From: Polynucleobacter sp.
Lineage (GTDB): Bacteria > Pseudomonadota > Gammaproteobacteria > Burkholderiales > Burkholderiaceae
Length of the DNA stretch: 44,351 bases
NCBI GenBank assembly: GCA_024642065.1
Contig: JAHEBW010000009.1
Location: 1-44,351, forward strand
Reading direction: 5' to 3'
Positions within the stretch are counted from its first letter, which is position 1; every line of letters begins with the position of its first letter. A program made the translations under genes and the position numbers. This document shows, in pieces, positions 26,909 to 34,344 of this stretch. Below the pieces are notes generated by a model. The model saw nothing but the letters and a program-made list of their open reading frames with translations, was not told where the DNA came from and searched no databases.

Positions 26909-28540
26909 ATGGTTAAGTCGCAAGGCTTTGGTGCGGGCCCTAGCCTCGCTCCTCAGCATATGGCACTCATCCCGCCAGAAAAGTTGGTGGAAATCGAGCA
27001 GCAATATGCTAAAGATTTAGCAGCCTTGTGGGCCAATCCAACTGGCGCAGAGATTAAAGATCGTCGTTTCTTAGGTGAGGCCTGGAAAAATCCATGGAGC
27101 CAAGCGACAGTTAATTTCTATTTATTAAATTCTCGTCATTTATTAACTTTGGCAGATGCTGTTGACGCGGAAGCTAAAGTTCGCCAACGTATTCGATTCA
27201 GCATTGAGCAAATGATTGATGCGATGTCGCCATCTAACTTCTTGGCAACTAACCCAGAAGCGCATCAACGACTGATTGATACCAAAGGCGAATCATTACG
27301 CACAGGTATTTTGAATGCACTTCAAGATTTGGGTAAAGGCAAAGTTTCTCAAACGGATGAAACCGCATTTGAAGTAGGTAAAAACATGGCGACCTCTGAG
27401 GGCGCCGTGGTTTATCAAACTGATTTGTTCCAGTTAATTCAGTACAAACCTTTAACAGCTCAAGTGTATGAGCGTCCGTACTTGATGATTCCACCGTGTA
27501 TCAACAAGTACTACATTCTCGATTTGCAGCCTGAAAACTCAGTGGTTCGTTATTTGGTCGAGCAAGGTCATACGGTGTATTTGGTCTCTTGGAAAAATCC
27601 AGATCCAACGATGGCAGGCACCACATGGGATGACTATATTGGTGATGGCGCTATTAACGCGATTGAGACAGTTCAGGCGATTAGCGGTCAAAAACAAATT
27701 AATATTTTGGGCTTTTGCGTCGGTGGCACGATTACAACAACGGCACTCGCAGTATTAGCCGCTAGAAATAAACATCCAGCTGCAAGCTTGACGCTATTAA
27801 CAACTCTATTAGATTTCTCAGATACAGGAATCTTGGATGTGTTTGTGGATGAAACATTAGTCCAGCTTCGTGAAAACACGATTGGTGGAAAAAATGGCGG
27901 CAAGTGTGGCATGTTACGTGGCGTTGAACTGGCCAACACATTCTCATTCTTGCGTCCCAACGACTTAGTTTGGAACTATGTTGTCGATAGCTACTTAAAA
28001 GGTAATTCACCACCTCCGTTTGATTTGTTGTATTGGAATGGTGACTCTACGAACTTGCCAGGTGCAATGTACGTTTGGTATTTGCGCCATATGTATTTGC
28101 AGAACGACCTCAAGGTTCCAGGCAAATTAACTATTTGTGGTGAAAAAATAGATTTGGGCAAGATCAAGTGCCCAGTTTATTTATACGCATCTAGAGAAGA
28201 CCACATTGTTCCTTGGTGGTCAGCTTATGAGTCTACTAAGTTGCTCAAAGGTGCCAAGGTTCATTTCGTTCTTGGCGCATCAGGTCATATTGCCGGTGTG
28301 ATTAATCCACCAGCCAAGAAAAAACGTAATTACTGGTCTAACGCCAAGATTGCTCCAACAGCTGATGCATGGTTTGCTGGTGCGAAAGAAATTCCGGGTA
28401 GTTGGTGGCCGGATTGGGCAAAGTGGTTAGCACCATTGGGCGGCAAATTAAAAGCCGCACCTAAGTCTTACGGTAGCACTAAATACAAAGCGATTGAAAA
28501 AGCGCCAGGATCCTATGTCAAAGAAAAGGCCAAGGACTGA
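26909..28540 (+). CDS. phaC: Class I polyhydroxyalkanoate synthase
   Basis: PhaC polymerises hydroxyacyl-CoA into PHA granules. The 543-residue protein shows the synthase box ILGFCVGGTI with nucleophile Cys270, the catalytic Asp431 in SREDHIVPWWSAY, and His460 in GASGHIAGVINPP. PYLMIPPCINKYYILDL and the N-terminal helical domain are typical of class I enzymes. It is about 45 residues shorter than the Cupriavidus enzyme, mainly at the N-terminus. AAGGAAG precedes the ATG. A TTGAAC box at 26803-26808 with TTAATT 16 bases later could be its promoter. phaB follows after 81 bases. Confidence 0.96.
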   Translation: MVKSQGFGAGPSLAPQHMALIPPEKLVEIEQQYAKDLAALWANPTGAEIKDRRFLGEAWKNPWSQATVNFYLLNSRHLLTLADAVDAEAKVRQRIRFSIEQMIDAMSPSNFLATNPEAHQRLIDTKGESLRTGILNALQDLGKGKVSQTDETAFEVGKNMATSEGAVVYQTDLFQLIQYKPLTAQVYERPYLMIPPCINKYYILDLQPENSVVRYLVEQGHTVYLVSWKNPDPTMAGTTWDDYIGDGAINAIETVQAISGQKQINILGFCVGGTITTTALAVLAARNKHPAASLTLLTTLLDFSDTGILDVFVDETLVQLRENTIGGKNGGKCGMLRGVELANTFSFLRPNDLVWNYVVDSYLKGNSPPPFDLLYWNGDSTNLPGAMYVWYLRHMYLQNDLKVPGKLTICGEKIDLGKIKCPVYLYASREDHIVPWWSAYESTKLLKGAKVHFVLGASGHIAGVINPPAKKKRNYWSNAKIAPTADAWFAGAKEIPGSWWPDWAKWLAPLGGKLKAAPKSYGSTKYKAIEKAPGSYVKEKAKD

Positions 28541-28621
28541 GCAAAAGATTAAGTATTTAATAAAAGAAATGTTTTAACTGTTTTAGTTTTATTGGTAGTG
28601 AACTCAACAAGGAGAAGAAGA

Positions 28622-29362
28622 ATGAGTCAAAAGGTCGCATATGTAACAGGTGGTATGGGTGGTATCGGTACCGCTATTTGTCAGCGTTTAGCAAAAGATG
28701 GTTTTAAAGTCATCGCTGGCTGCGGACCTAATTCACCACGTAAAGATCGTTGGTTGGGAGAGCAAAAAGCTTTAGGTTTTGATTTCACAGCATCTGAAGG
28801 TAACGTCGGCGATTGGGAAAGCACAGTGGCTGCCTTCGCTAAGGTTAAGGCTGAATTTGGCAAAGTTGACGTTTTAGTGAACAACGCTGGTATTACTCGC
28901 GATACAGTTTTCCGCAAAATGACACCAGAAGATTGGCGTGCTGTGATCGACACTAACTTGAATTCATTATTCAACGTGACTAAGCAAGTGATCGATGGCA
29001 TGGTTGATAGTGGCTGGGGTCGCGTGATCAATATTTCATCTGTGAACGGTCAGAAAGGTCAATTTGGCCAATCTAACTATGCCACTGCAAAAGCAGGTAT
29101 TCATGGCTTCACAATGTCTTTAGCCCAAGAAACAGCTTCAAAAGGCGTGACTGTTAATACAGTTTCACCTGGTTATATTGGTACAGACATGGTGACAGCG
29201 ATTCGTGAAGATGTTCTTGAAAAGATCATCGCTACGATCCCTGTGAAGCGTTTAGGAACGCCTGATGAGATAGCATCAATCGTATCTTGGTTGGCTTCTG
29301 ACCAAGGTGGATTCTCAACTGGTGCTGACTTCTCATTGAACGGTGGTTTACACATGGGCTAA
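28622..29362 (+). CDS. phaB: Acetoacetyl-CoA reductase
   Basis: PhaB reduces acetoacetyl-CoA to (R)-3-hydroxybutyryl-CoA, the monomer for PhaC. The 246-residue short-chain dehydrogenase has the nucleotide-binding motif TGGMGGIGTAI, NNAGITRD, and the catalytic Ser-Tyr-Lys with Tyr153 and Lys157 in QSNYATAKAG. AGCGPNSPRK after the second strand is typical of PhaB and consistent with NADP(H). The ATG at 28622 follows AAGGAG; an upstream in-frame start is ignored. It lies between phaC and phaR. Confidence 0.96.
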   Translation: MSQKVAYVTGGMGGIGTAICQRLAKDGFKVIAGCGPNSPRKDRWLGEQKALGFDFTASEGNVGDWESTVAAFAKVKAEFGKVDVLVNNAGITRDTVFRKMTPEDWRAVIDTNLNSLFNVTKQVIDGMVDSGWGRVINISSVNGQKGQFGQSNYATAKAGIHGFTMSLAQETASKGVTVNTVSPGYIGTDMVTAIREDVLEKIIATIPVKRLGTPDEIASIVSWLASDQGGFSTGADFSLNGGLHMG

Positions 29363-29373
29363 GCCAGTTGATG

Positions 29374-29450
29374 TGCCCCAAATAGGGGCATATTGCTGCG
29401 CAGCAATGAAGGGCTTGATTTACACATACAATATGGGTATTCAAGCCCTT
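29374..29450. promoter_or_regulatory. Three consecutive inverted repeats between phaB and phaR
   Basis: The 92-base gap is almost wholly symmetric. First, TGCCCC-AAATA-GGGGCA (29374-29390). Second, a perfect 16-bp palindrome ATTGCTGCGCAGCAAT (29392-29407). Third, AAGGGCTTGA ... TCAAGCCCTT (29409-29418 and 29441-29450), a 10-bp stem with a 22-base loop ending four bases before the phaR start codon. The TGC-rich middle palindrome resembles reported PhaR targets, which suggests autoregulation. None has a T-tail typical of a terminator. Confidence 0.55.
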
Positions 29451-29454
29451 ACTA

Positions 29455-30021
29455 ATGATTATGGTCACTAAAAAACAATCTGCTAAATCCGCTGGCGTTC
29501 GTACGATTAAGAAATATCCTAATCGTCGTCTTTATGACACTCAAACCAGTGCTTACGTCACTTTGGCTGATGTGAAGAATCTCGTTCTGGGCCATGAAGA
29601 GTTCAAAGTAGTCGATGCTAAGACTGATGAGGACTTAACTCGTGCGATCTTGCTTCAAATCATTTTGGAGGAAGAGGCGGGTGGTGTGCCGCTATTTACA
29701 ACCCCAATGCTTTCCCAAATGATTCGTTTCTACGGTCATTCTATGCAAGGCGTTGTAGGTGGTTTATTAGAAAAAAATATGCAATCTTTTATAGATATGC
29801 AAAGTCAGTTTGCTGAGCAATCCAAGCAAGGTGGTGCGAACTTAACACCAGAAGCATGGGCTCAGTTTATGAATGTTCAAAATCCGATGATGCCTAATAT
29901 GATGGGCAGTTACATCGAACAAAGCAAAGCACTGTTTACGCAGATGCAAGAAAAAATGAAGGATCAAACCAATGTGTTTACTGGTTTTCCTTTCACAACC
30001 CCCAACAAGAGCGATAAATAA
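29455..30021 (+). CDS. phaR: PHA synthesis repressor PhaR
   Basis: PhaR represses phasin and PHA genes and is titrated away by binding to PHA granules. The 188-residue protein has the PHB/PHA accumulation regulator DNA-binding domain (TIKKYPNRRLYDTQTSAYVTLADVKNLV) and the following domain LTRAILLQIILEEEAGGVPLFTTPMLSQMIRFYGHSMQ. The tail is Met/Gln-rich and amphipathic (ENMQSFIDMQSQF, NPMMPNMMGSYIEQSKALFTQM), which suits granule binding. The ATG at 29455 or 29461 may be used, and neither has a recognisable Shine-Dalgarno. Its TAA abuts the TTG start of rimO. Confidence 0.93.
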   Translation: MIMVTKKQSAKSAGVRTIKKYPNRRLYDTQTSAYVTLADVKNLVLGHEEFKVVDAKTDEDLTRAILLQIILEEEAGGVPLFTTPMLSQMIRFYGHSMQGVVGGLLEKNMQSFIDMQSQFAEQSKQGGANLTPEAWAQFMNVQNPMMPNMMGSYIEQSKALFTQMQEKMKDQTNVFTGFPFTTPNKSDK

Positions 30022-31380
30022 TTGAGCGGCAAGATTGGATTTGTTTCCTTAGGATGTCCTAAGGCTCTGGTCGATGCTGAGCGCATCGTTACTCAGTTGC
30101 GTGCTGAGGGTTATGAGATTGCCAAAGACTATGCTGGCTCAGATCTCGTGGTGGTCAATACTTGTGGTTTTATTGATTCAGCCGTTCAAGAAAGCTTAGA
30201 TGCCATTGGTGAAGCTTTAGCCGAAAACGGCAAGGTGATTGTGACTGGTTGTTTGGGTGCCAAAAAGAATGCTGATGGTTCTGATGTCGTGACATCTGTT
30301 CATCCAAAAGTGCTAGCCGTGACTGGCCCTCATGCGGCTGATGAGGTTCTAGAGGTGGTGCATCAGCACTTGCCTAAGGAACACGACCCATTTGCAGATT
30401 TGGTGCCTAAGGCAGGTATTAAGTTAACGCCTAAACACTATGCCTATTTAAAAATTTCTGAAGGTTGCAACCATCGTTGTACTTTCTGCATCATTCCTAG
30501 CTTGCGTGGTGATTTGGTTTCAAGACCGATTGGTGATGTTTTGCTTGAAGCGCAACATCTCTTTGAAGCTGGTGTGAAAGAACTCTTAGTTGTCTCGCAA
30601 GATACCAGCGCCTATGGCGTTGATGTGCAGTACAGAACTGGCTTTTGGGATGGACGTCCGGTTAAAGCCAAATTGTTTGACATGGTTGAAGCCTTGGGCA
30701 AGTTAGCGAGACAACACGATGCTTGGGTCCGTTTGCATTATGTTTATCCCTACCCACACGTCGATGAAATTTTGCCATTGATGGCACAGTTTGCAGATGA
30801 GGGTAGTGGCGTTCTTCCTTATTTGGATATTCCAATGCAGCATGCTCATCCAGATGTGCTCAAGCGCATGAAGCGTCCTGCTAGTGGCGAAAAGAATTTG
30901 GATCGTATACAGGCTTGGCGTGCTGCATGTCCAGACCTCACAATTCGAAGCACCTTCATTGCTGGATTCCCAGGAGAGACGGAAGAGGAATTCAACTACT
31001 TATTAGACTTCATGCGCGAAGCTAAGATTGATCGTGCAGGTTGTTTTGCTTACTCACCAGTTGAAGGTGCCAAAGCAAATGAATTAGAAGGCGCCTTGCC
31101 TGATGAGCTCAGAAATGAGCGTCAAGCTAGATTCATGGCGGTAGCTGAAGAAGTTTCTGCCAAATTATTACAAGCCAAGGTTGGCAAACGTATTCGTGTG
31201 ATTGTGGATGCTGTAGATGGTCAACGTGGTGTGGGTCGCAGTCAATCAGATGCCCCAGAAATCGATGGTCTAGTTCATCTTCTGCCAACTGACAAAATCT
31301 CTAAAAAGTACCGAGTTGGTGAGTTTGTCAAAGCAACTGTGGTCGGCACTCAAGGTCACGACCTCATCGCACAGCTTTAA
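30022..31380 (+). CDS. rimO: Ribosomal protein S12 methylthiotransferase RimO
   Basis: RimO adds a methylthio group to Asp89 of ribosomal protein S12. The 452-residue radical-SAM enzyme has the N-terminal UPF0004 domain ([37 protein letters not shown], supplying three cysteines). The radical SAM cluster motif is CNHRCTFC with Cys149, Cys153 and Cys156, and a C-terminal TRAM domain follows. S12-type wording ([13 protein letters not shown]) separates it from MiaB. The start is TTG directly after the phaR stop, so translation is probably coupled. A terminator follows. Confidence 0.96.
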   Translation: MSGKIGFVSLGCPKALVDAERIVTQLRAEGYEIAKDYAGSDLVVVNTCGFIDSAVQESLDAIGEALAENGKVIVTGCLGAKKNADGSDVVTSVHPKVLAVTGPHAADEVLEVVHQHLPKEHDPFADLVPKAGIKLTPKHYAYLKISEGCNHRCTFCIIPSLRGDLVSRPIGDVLLEAQHLFEAGVKELLVVSQDTSAYGVDVQYRTGFWDGRPVKAKLFDMVEALGKLARQHDAWVRLHYVYPYPHVDEILPLMAQFADEGSGVLPYLDIPMQHAHPDVLKRMKRPASGEKNLDRIQAWRAACPDLTIRSTFIAGFPGETEEEFNYLLDFMREAKIDRAGCFAYSPVEGAKANELEGALPDELRNERQARFMAVAEEVSAKLLQAKVGKRIRVIVDAVDGQRGVGRSQSDAPEIDGLVHLLPTDKISKKYRVGEFVKATVVGTQGHDLIAQL

Positions 31381-31403
31381 TCCTTACCTTTTGTTAACCC
31401 ATC

Positions 31404-31430
31404 AAGCCTCCTTTGGAGGCTTTTTGTTTT
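31404..31430 (+). terminator. Intrinsic terminator after rimO
   Basis: The stem AAGCCTCC/GGAGGCTT with loop TTT is followed by TTTGTTTTT. Confidence 0.92.
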
Positions 31431-31457
31431 TAAGGGGTTCTCTTTGCTCTGTTCATT

Positions 31458-31492
31458 CATGCTATCATGCGTTCATGCAATATTAAGGCATG
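31458..31492. promoter_or_regulatory. Phased CATGC repeats, operator candidate of the toxin-antitoxin-like module
   Basis: CATGC occurs at 31458, 31466 and 31474, exactly 8 bases apart, and an inverted copy GCATG lies at 31488-31492. TATCAT at 31463-31468 could be a -10 box embedded in the repeats. The position 25 bases before the first gene fits autoregulation by an antitoxin. Confidence 0.45.
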
Positions 31493-31516
31493 ATTTTGCC
31501 TTTAAGGGAGAAAAGC

Positions 31517-31819
31517 ATGGATGCTGCAATTGTTGAATACCAGGTGATCAAGTCGATTGGTGCCAGTGGGCAGATTTCGCTTGGCAAAGAGCATGCGGGT
31601 CGAAAGGTTTTAGTAGAGAACCCTGAGCCAGGTGTTTGGATTATCAGAACCGCAACTATTGTTCCGGATAACGAGCTTTGGTTACATGAGCCTAGTACCA
31701 AGAAAAACATCATAAAAGCAATGACATGGGCCAATAAAAACCCACCTAATGAATCAAAGCCGAATGAATTAAAAGTTAAAAAAGCTCATGCCACGAAACG
31801 AAAAGAACATACAACTTGA
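31517..31819 (+). CDS. AbrB/MazE-like antitoxin candidate
   Basis: The 100-residue protein begins MDAAIVEYQVIKSIGASGQISLGKEHAG, which resembles the swapped-hairpin (SpoVT/AbrB) fold, where a strand is followed by G-x-I-x-L-x-K. Then come GRKVLVENPEPGVWIIRTATIVPDNELWL and a charged, probably disordered Lys-rich tail that could embrace a toxin. AAGGGAG lies before the ATG; an earlier in-frame ATG at 31490 is not used. The 3' end overlaps the next gene by 32 bases. The pair is flanked by terminators and sits alone between rimO and the thiolase. The antitoxin role is inferred from layout and fold. Confidence 0.65.
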   Translation: MDAAIVEYQVIKSIGASGQISLGKEHAGRKVLVENPEPGVWIIRTATIVPDNELWLHEPSTKKNIIKAMTWANKNPPNESKPNELKVKKAHATKRKEHTT

Positions 31820-32108
31820 TTTAAATAACCCCATTTTCCAAGAGAGTTGGTTTGATTTAGAGTCTGCCGAGGCAGAGAGGGTTAGGGCAGCGTTTGAAAA
31901 AATACACAAATTATCTTGGACTGATTTTTATAAATCTAAAGGCTTTAAGTGGGAAAAAATAGATAGCATCCCCGCACCTCCTGGTATCGATTTTGTCTAT
32001 AGCTTTCGTGTCACAATTTCAGTACGTGGCCTAGCTTTTCGTGAGGGCAACTTTTTAAGGGTGCTGTTAATACAGCCTGATCACGACGCAACATACGGAA
32101 AAAAGTGA
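31788..32108 (+). CDS. RelE/ParE-like toxin candidate
   Basis: The 106-residue protein has an N-terminal helix pair (NPIFQESWFDLESAEAERVRAAFEKIHKLSWTDFY) and a C-terminal beta sheet rich in arginine and aromatic residues (FVYSFRVTISVRGLAFREGNFLRVLLIQPDHDATYGK). That order matches the RelE/ParE superfamily, whose sheet carries R-x-x-R and a late H-x-x-x-Y. The strongest clues are the R/FREG...LR pattern and the terminal PDHDATY. Its start lies inside the antitoxin candidate gene, suggesting coupled translation. It has no good ribosome-binding site of its own. Subfamily and target are unknown. Confidence 0.6.
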   Translation: MPRNEKNIQLDLNNPIFQESWFDLESAEAERVRAAFEKIHKLSWTDFYKSKGFKWEKIDSIPAPPGIDFVYSFRVTISVRGLAFREGNFLRVLLIQPDHDATYGKK

Positions 32109-32115
32109 ATCTGAA

Positions 32116-32157
32116 GAGGGATATTTTCACCACGCATGAGTGAATACCCTCATTTTT
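32116..32157 (+). terminator. Terminator candidate after the toxin-antitoxin-like pair
   Basis: GAGGG pairs with CCCTC and, further in, TTCAC with GTGAA, with a small internal loop and a 9-base apical loop. ATTTTTG follows the stem. Confidence 0.6.
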
Positions 32158-32245
32158 GTCTAATACTTTGTTTTAGACAGTTACTCGTAAGATTAGCCCT
32201 ACAGACTAGTTTTTTCTATATATAAGTAATCAAAGGGAGTTCCAG

Positions 32246-33427
32246 ATGGCACGTGATGTTGTTGTATTAAGTGCAGTTCGTTCTGCTATTGGTGGTTTCG
32301 GTGGTTCATTGAGTGGTATGGAGCCTGCTGAATTGGCTGGTACTGTCATGAAAGAAGCTGTGAACCGTTCTGGCGTTGACCCTAAACAAATTAATTATGT
32401 GACTGTTGGTAACTGTATTCCAACAGAATCACGTTTCCCATATGTTGCTCGCGTAGCTGCTATTCAAGCTGGCTTGCCGATGGATTCTGTAGCCATGGCT
32501 GTGAACCGTTTATGTAGCTCTGGTTTGCAAGGTATTGTGACAACATCACAAGCCATCATGTTGGGCGATTGTGAATATGGTGTTGGTGGTGGCGTTGAAG
32601 TGATGTCACGCGGTATCTACGGTGTTCCTACGGCACGTACTGGTGCTCGTATGGGTGACACGAAGATGATCGACATGATGGTTGCCACATTGACTGACCC
32701 ATTTGGTGCTGGTCATATGGGTATCACGGCAGAAAACTTAGCGACTAAGTGGAACATTAGCCGTGAAGAGCAAGATGCTTTGGCTGTTGAATCACATCGT
32801 CGTGCAACAGCTGCTATTGCAGAAGGCCGTTTCAAATCACAAATCACTCCAATCACGATGCAAACTCGTAAAGGTGATGTTGTATTTGATACAGATGAAC
32901 ACGTTAAAGCCAATACAACAATGGAAAGCCTAGGCAAGATGAAGCCAGCTTTCAAGAAAGATGGCTCTGTAACAGCTGGTAACGCTTCTGGTATTAATGA
33001 CGGTGCTGCATTCTTTGTATTAGCTTCTGCTGATGCAGCTGCTAAAGCTGGTCAAAAGCCAATGGCACGTTTAGTGTCTTACGCTTTGGCTGGTGTACCG
33101 AATGACATCATGGGTGAAGGTCCTATCCCTGCATCTAAGATTGCTCTTCAGCGTGCTGGCTTAACGATCGACAAGATTGATGTGGTTGAGTCTAACGAAG
33201 CCTTTGCTGCTCAAGCGATTGCAGTTTCTAAAGGTTTAGGTCTAGACATGACTAAGACCAACCCTAACGGTGGTGCGATTGCTTTAGGTCACCCAGTAGG
33301 TTGTTCTGGTGCATTCATTGCAACGAAAGCTATTTATGAGTTACACCGTACAGGTGGTAAATATGCTTTGGTAACAATGTGTATCGGCGGCGGTCAAGGT
33401 ATTGCTGTGATTTTCGAACGTCTCTAA
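32246..33427 (+). CDS. phaA: Acetyl-CoA acetyltransferase (thiolase), candidate PhaA/BktB
   Basis: The thiolase condenses two acetyl-CoA into acetoacetyl-CoA, or cleaves it. The 393-residue protein has nucleophile Cys90 in NRLCSSGLQ, the GHPVG histidine loop in GGAIALGHPVGCSGA, and the second cysteine in MCIGGGQGIAV. AAAGGGAG lies shortly before the ATG. Being close to phaCBR it is likely the PHA thiolase, though rimO and the toxin-antitoxin-like pair separate it from them. BktB-type specificity for longer or odd-chain substrates would suit an organism with propionyl-CoA metabolism. It has its own terminator. Confidence 0.93.
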   Translation: MARDVVVLSAVRSAIGGFGGSLSGMEPAELAGTVMKEAVNRSGVDPKQINYVTVGNCIPTESRFPYVARVAAIQAGLPMDSVAMAVNRLCSSGLQGIVTTSQAIMLGDCEYGVGGGVEVMSRGIYGVPTARTGARMGDTKMIDMMVATLTDPFGAGHMGITAENLATKWNISREEQDALAVESHRRATAAIAEGRFKSQITPITMQTRKGDVVFDTDEHVKANTTMESLGKMKPAFKKDGSVTAGNASGINDGAAFFVLASADAAAKAGQKPMARLVSYALAGVPNDIMGEGPIPASKIALQRAGLTIDKIDVVESNEAFAAQAIAVSKGLGLDMTKTNPNGGAIALGHPVGCSGAFIATKAIYELHRTGGKYALVTMCIGGGQGIAVIFERL

Positions 33428-33444
33428 TCAGACCTTCTAAAAGT

Positions 33445-33472
33445 AAAAAAGCCGCTTACGAGCGGCTTTTTT
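33445..33472. terminator. Bidirectional terminator between the thiolase and serB
   Basis: The stem GCCGCT/AGCGGC with loop TACG is flanked by A6 and T6. It serves both convergent genes. Confidence 0.93.
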
Positions 33473-33486
33473 GATGTCTATCTAAA

Positions 33487-34335
33487 TTACAGCAAATCCA
33501 ACCAAGCATCTAATCCAACATGATCAAAAGCTATATCTGCTGTTTCTTTCACAATCGGTTTTGCTCTATAGCCGATAGAAAGTCCAGCGCCGCCCATCAT
33601 TGGTAAATCATTAGATCCATCTCCCATCGTGACAGCAGCATGTTTATTGGTGCCTAGTGCCAAGCAACGAGCTTCTACGTAAGCTGCTTTAGCCGCACCG
33701 TCAACGATGTGACCCAGCACCTGACCTGTCAAAACACCATCAATAATCTCTAACTGATTAGCGTGCGTTTCGGAAAGGTTTAATTCAGCCTGAAGTTTCT
33801 GTGTAAAAAATGTAAATCCACCAGAAACTAATAAAGTATGAATACCTTTGGCATGTGCGCAAGCAATCAATTCCTTGGCACCCATGTTCAAACGTAAGCG
33901 ATCTTTAAAAACACCTTCTAAAGCGTCTGCAGGAACTCCTTTTAGGAGTGCAACGCGACGACGAAGGCTTTCACTAAAGTCTTTAATTTCACCGCGCATT
34001 GCCGCTTCAGTAATTTCTGATACTTCTTTCTTTTTACCAACTGCATCAGCGATTTCATCAATACATTCAATATTAATGAGAGTCGAATCCATGTCCATCG
34101 CCAATACCTTGATGTGGCCAGGATTGAAGTGCTTGGGTAAAAAACCAATGTCCGTTCCATGCAAAGTGCCTAAGTTGCGAAGATGCGCTCTTTGTTCTGG
34201 ATGAAGCATCTCGCTAAGCTCAAGAACAGTTGTTTTGGCTGTTTTAGGTTTTACTGATTGAACTGCGTGTGATTTCTCAATCTCACGAATCAATTGTTCA
34301 TCAATGGCACTTGGATGGAATAGGGCTATTTGCAT
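33487..34335 (-). CDS. serB: Phosphoserine phosphatase SerB
   Basis: SerB hydrolyses phosphoserine, the last step of serine synthesis. The HAD core has DMDSTLI with nucleophile Asp81 and acid/base Asp83, SGGFTFF in motif II, and GDGSNDLPMM in motif III. An N-terminal region of about 75 residues takes the place of the ACT-like domain in E. coli SerB. The length is 282 residues. It starts 9 bases after the mfd stop on the same strand, so it is probably co-transcribed with mfd. Confidence 0.96.
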   Translation of the reverse strand: MQIALFHPSAIDEQLIREIEKSHAVQSVKPKTAKTTVLELSEMLHPEQRAHLRNLGTLHGTDIGFLPKHFNPGHIKVLAMDMDSTLINIECIDEIADAVGKKKEVSEITEAAMRGEIKDFSESLRRRVALLKGVPADALEGVFKDRLRLNMGAKELIACAHAKGIHTLLVSGGFTFFTQKLQAELNLSETHANQLEIIDGVLTGQVLGHIVDGAAKAAYVEARCLALGTNKHAAVTMGDGSNDLPMMGGAGLSIGYRAKPIVKETADIAFDHVGLDAWLDLL

Positions 34336-34344
34336 ATCAAACTC

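Noticed and set aside
29374..29450. Intrinsic terminator after phaB
   Set aside because: The stems are strong, but none is followed by a T-run and phaR starts at once, so regulation fits better than termination.
31458..31492. CATGC repeats as a CRISPR array or plasmid-type iterons
   Set aside because: Repeats are 5 bp with 3-bp spacers, no cas or replication-initiator gene is nearby, and only three copies exist.
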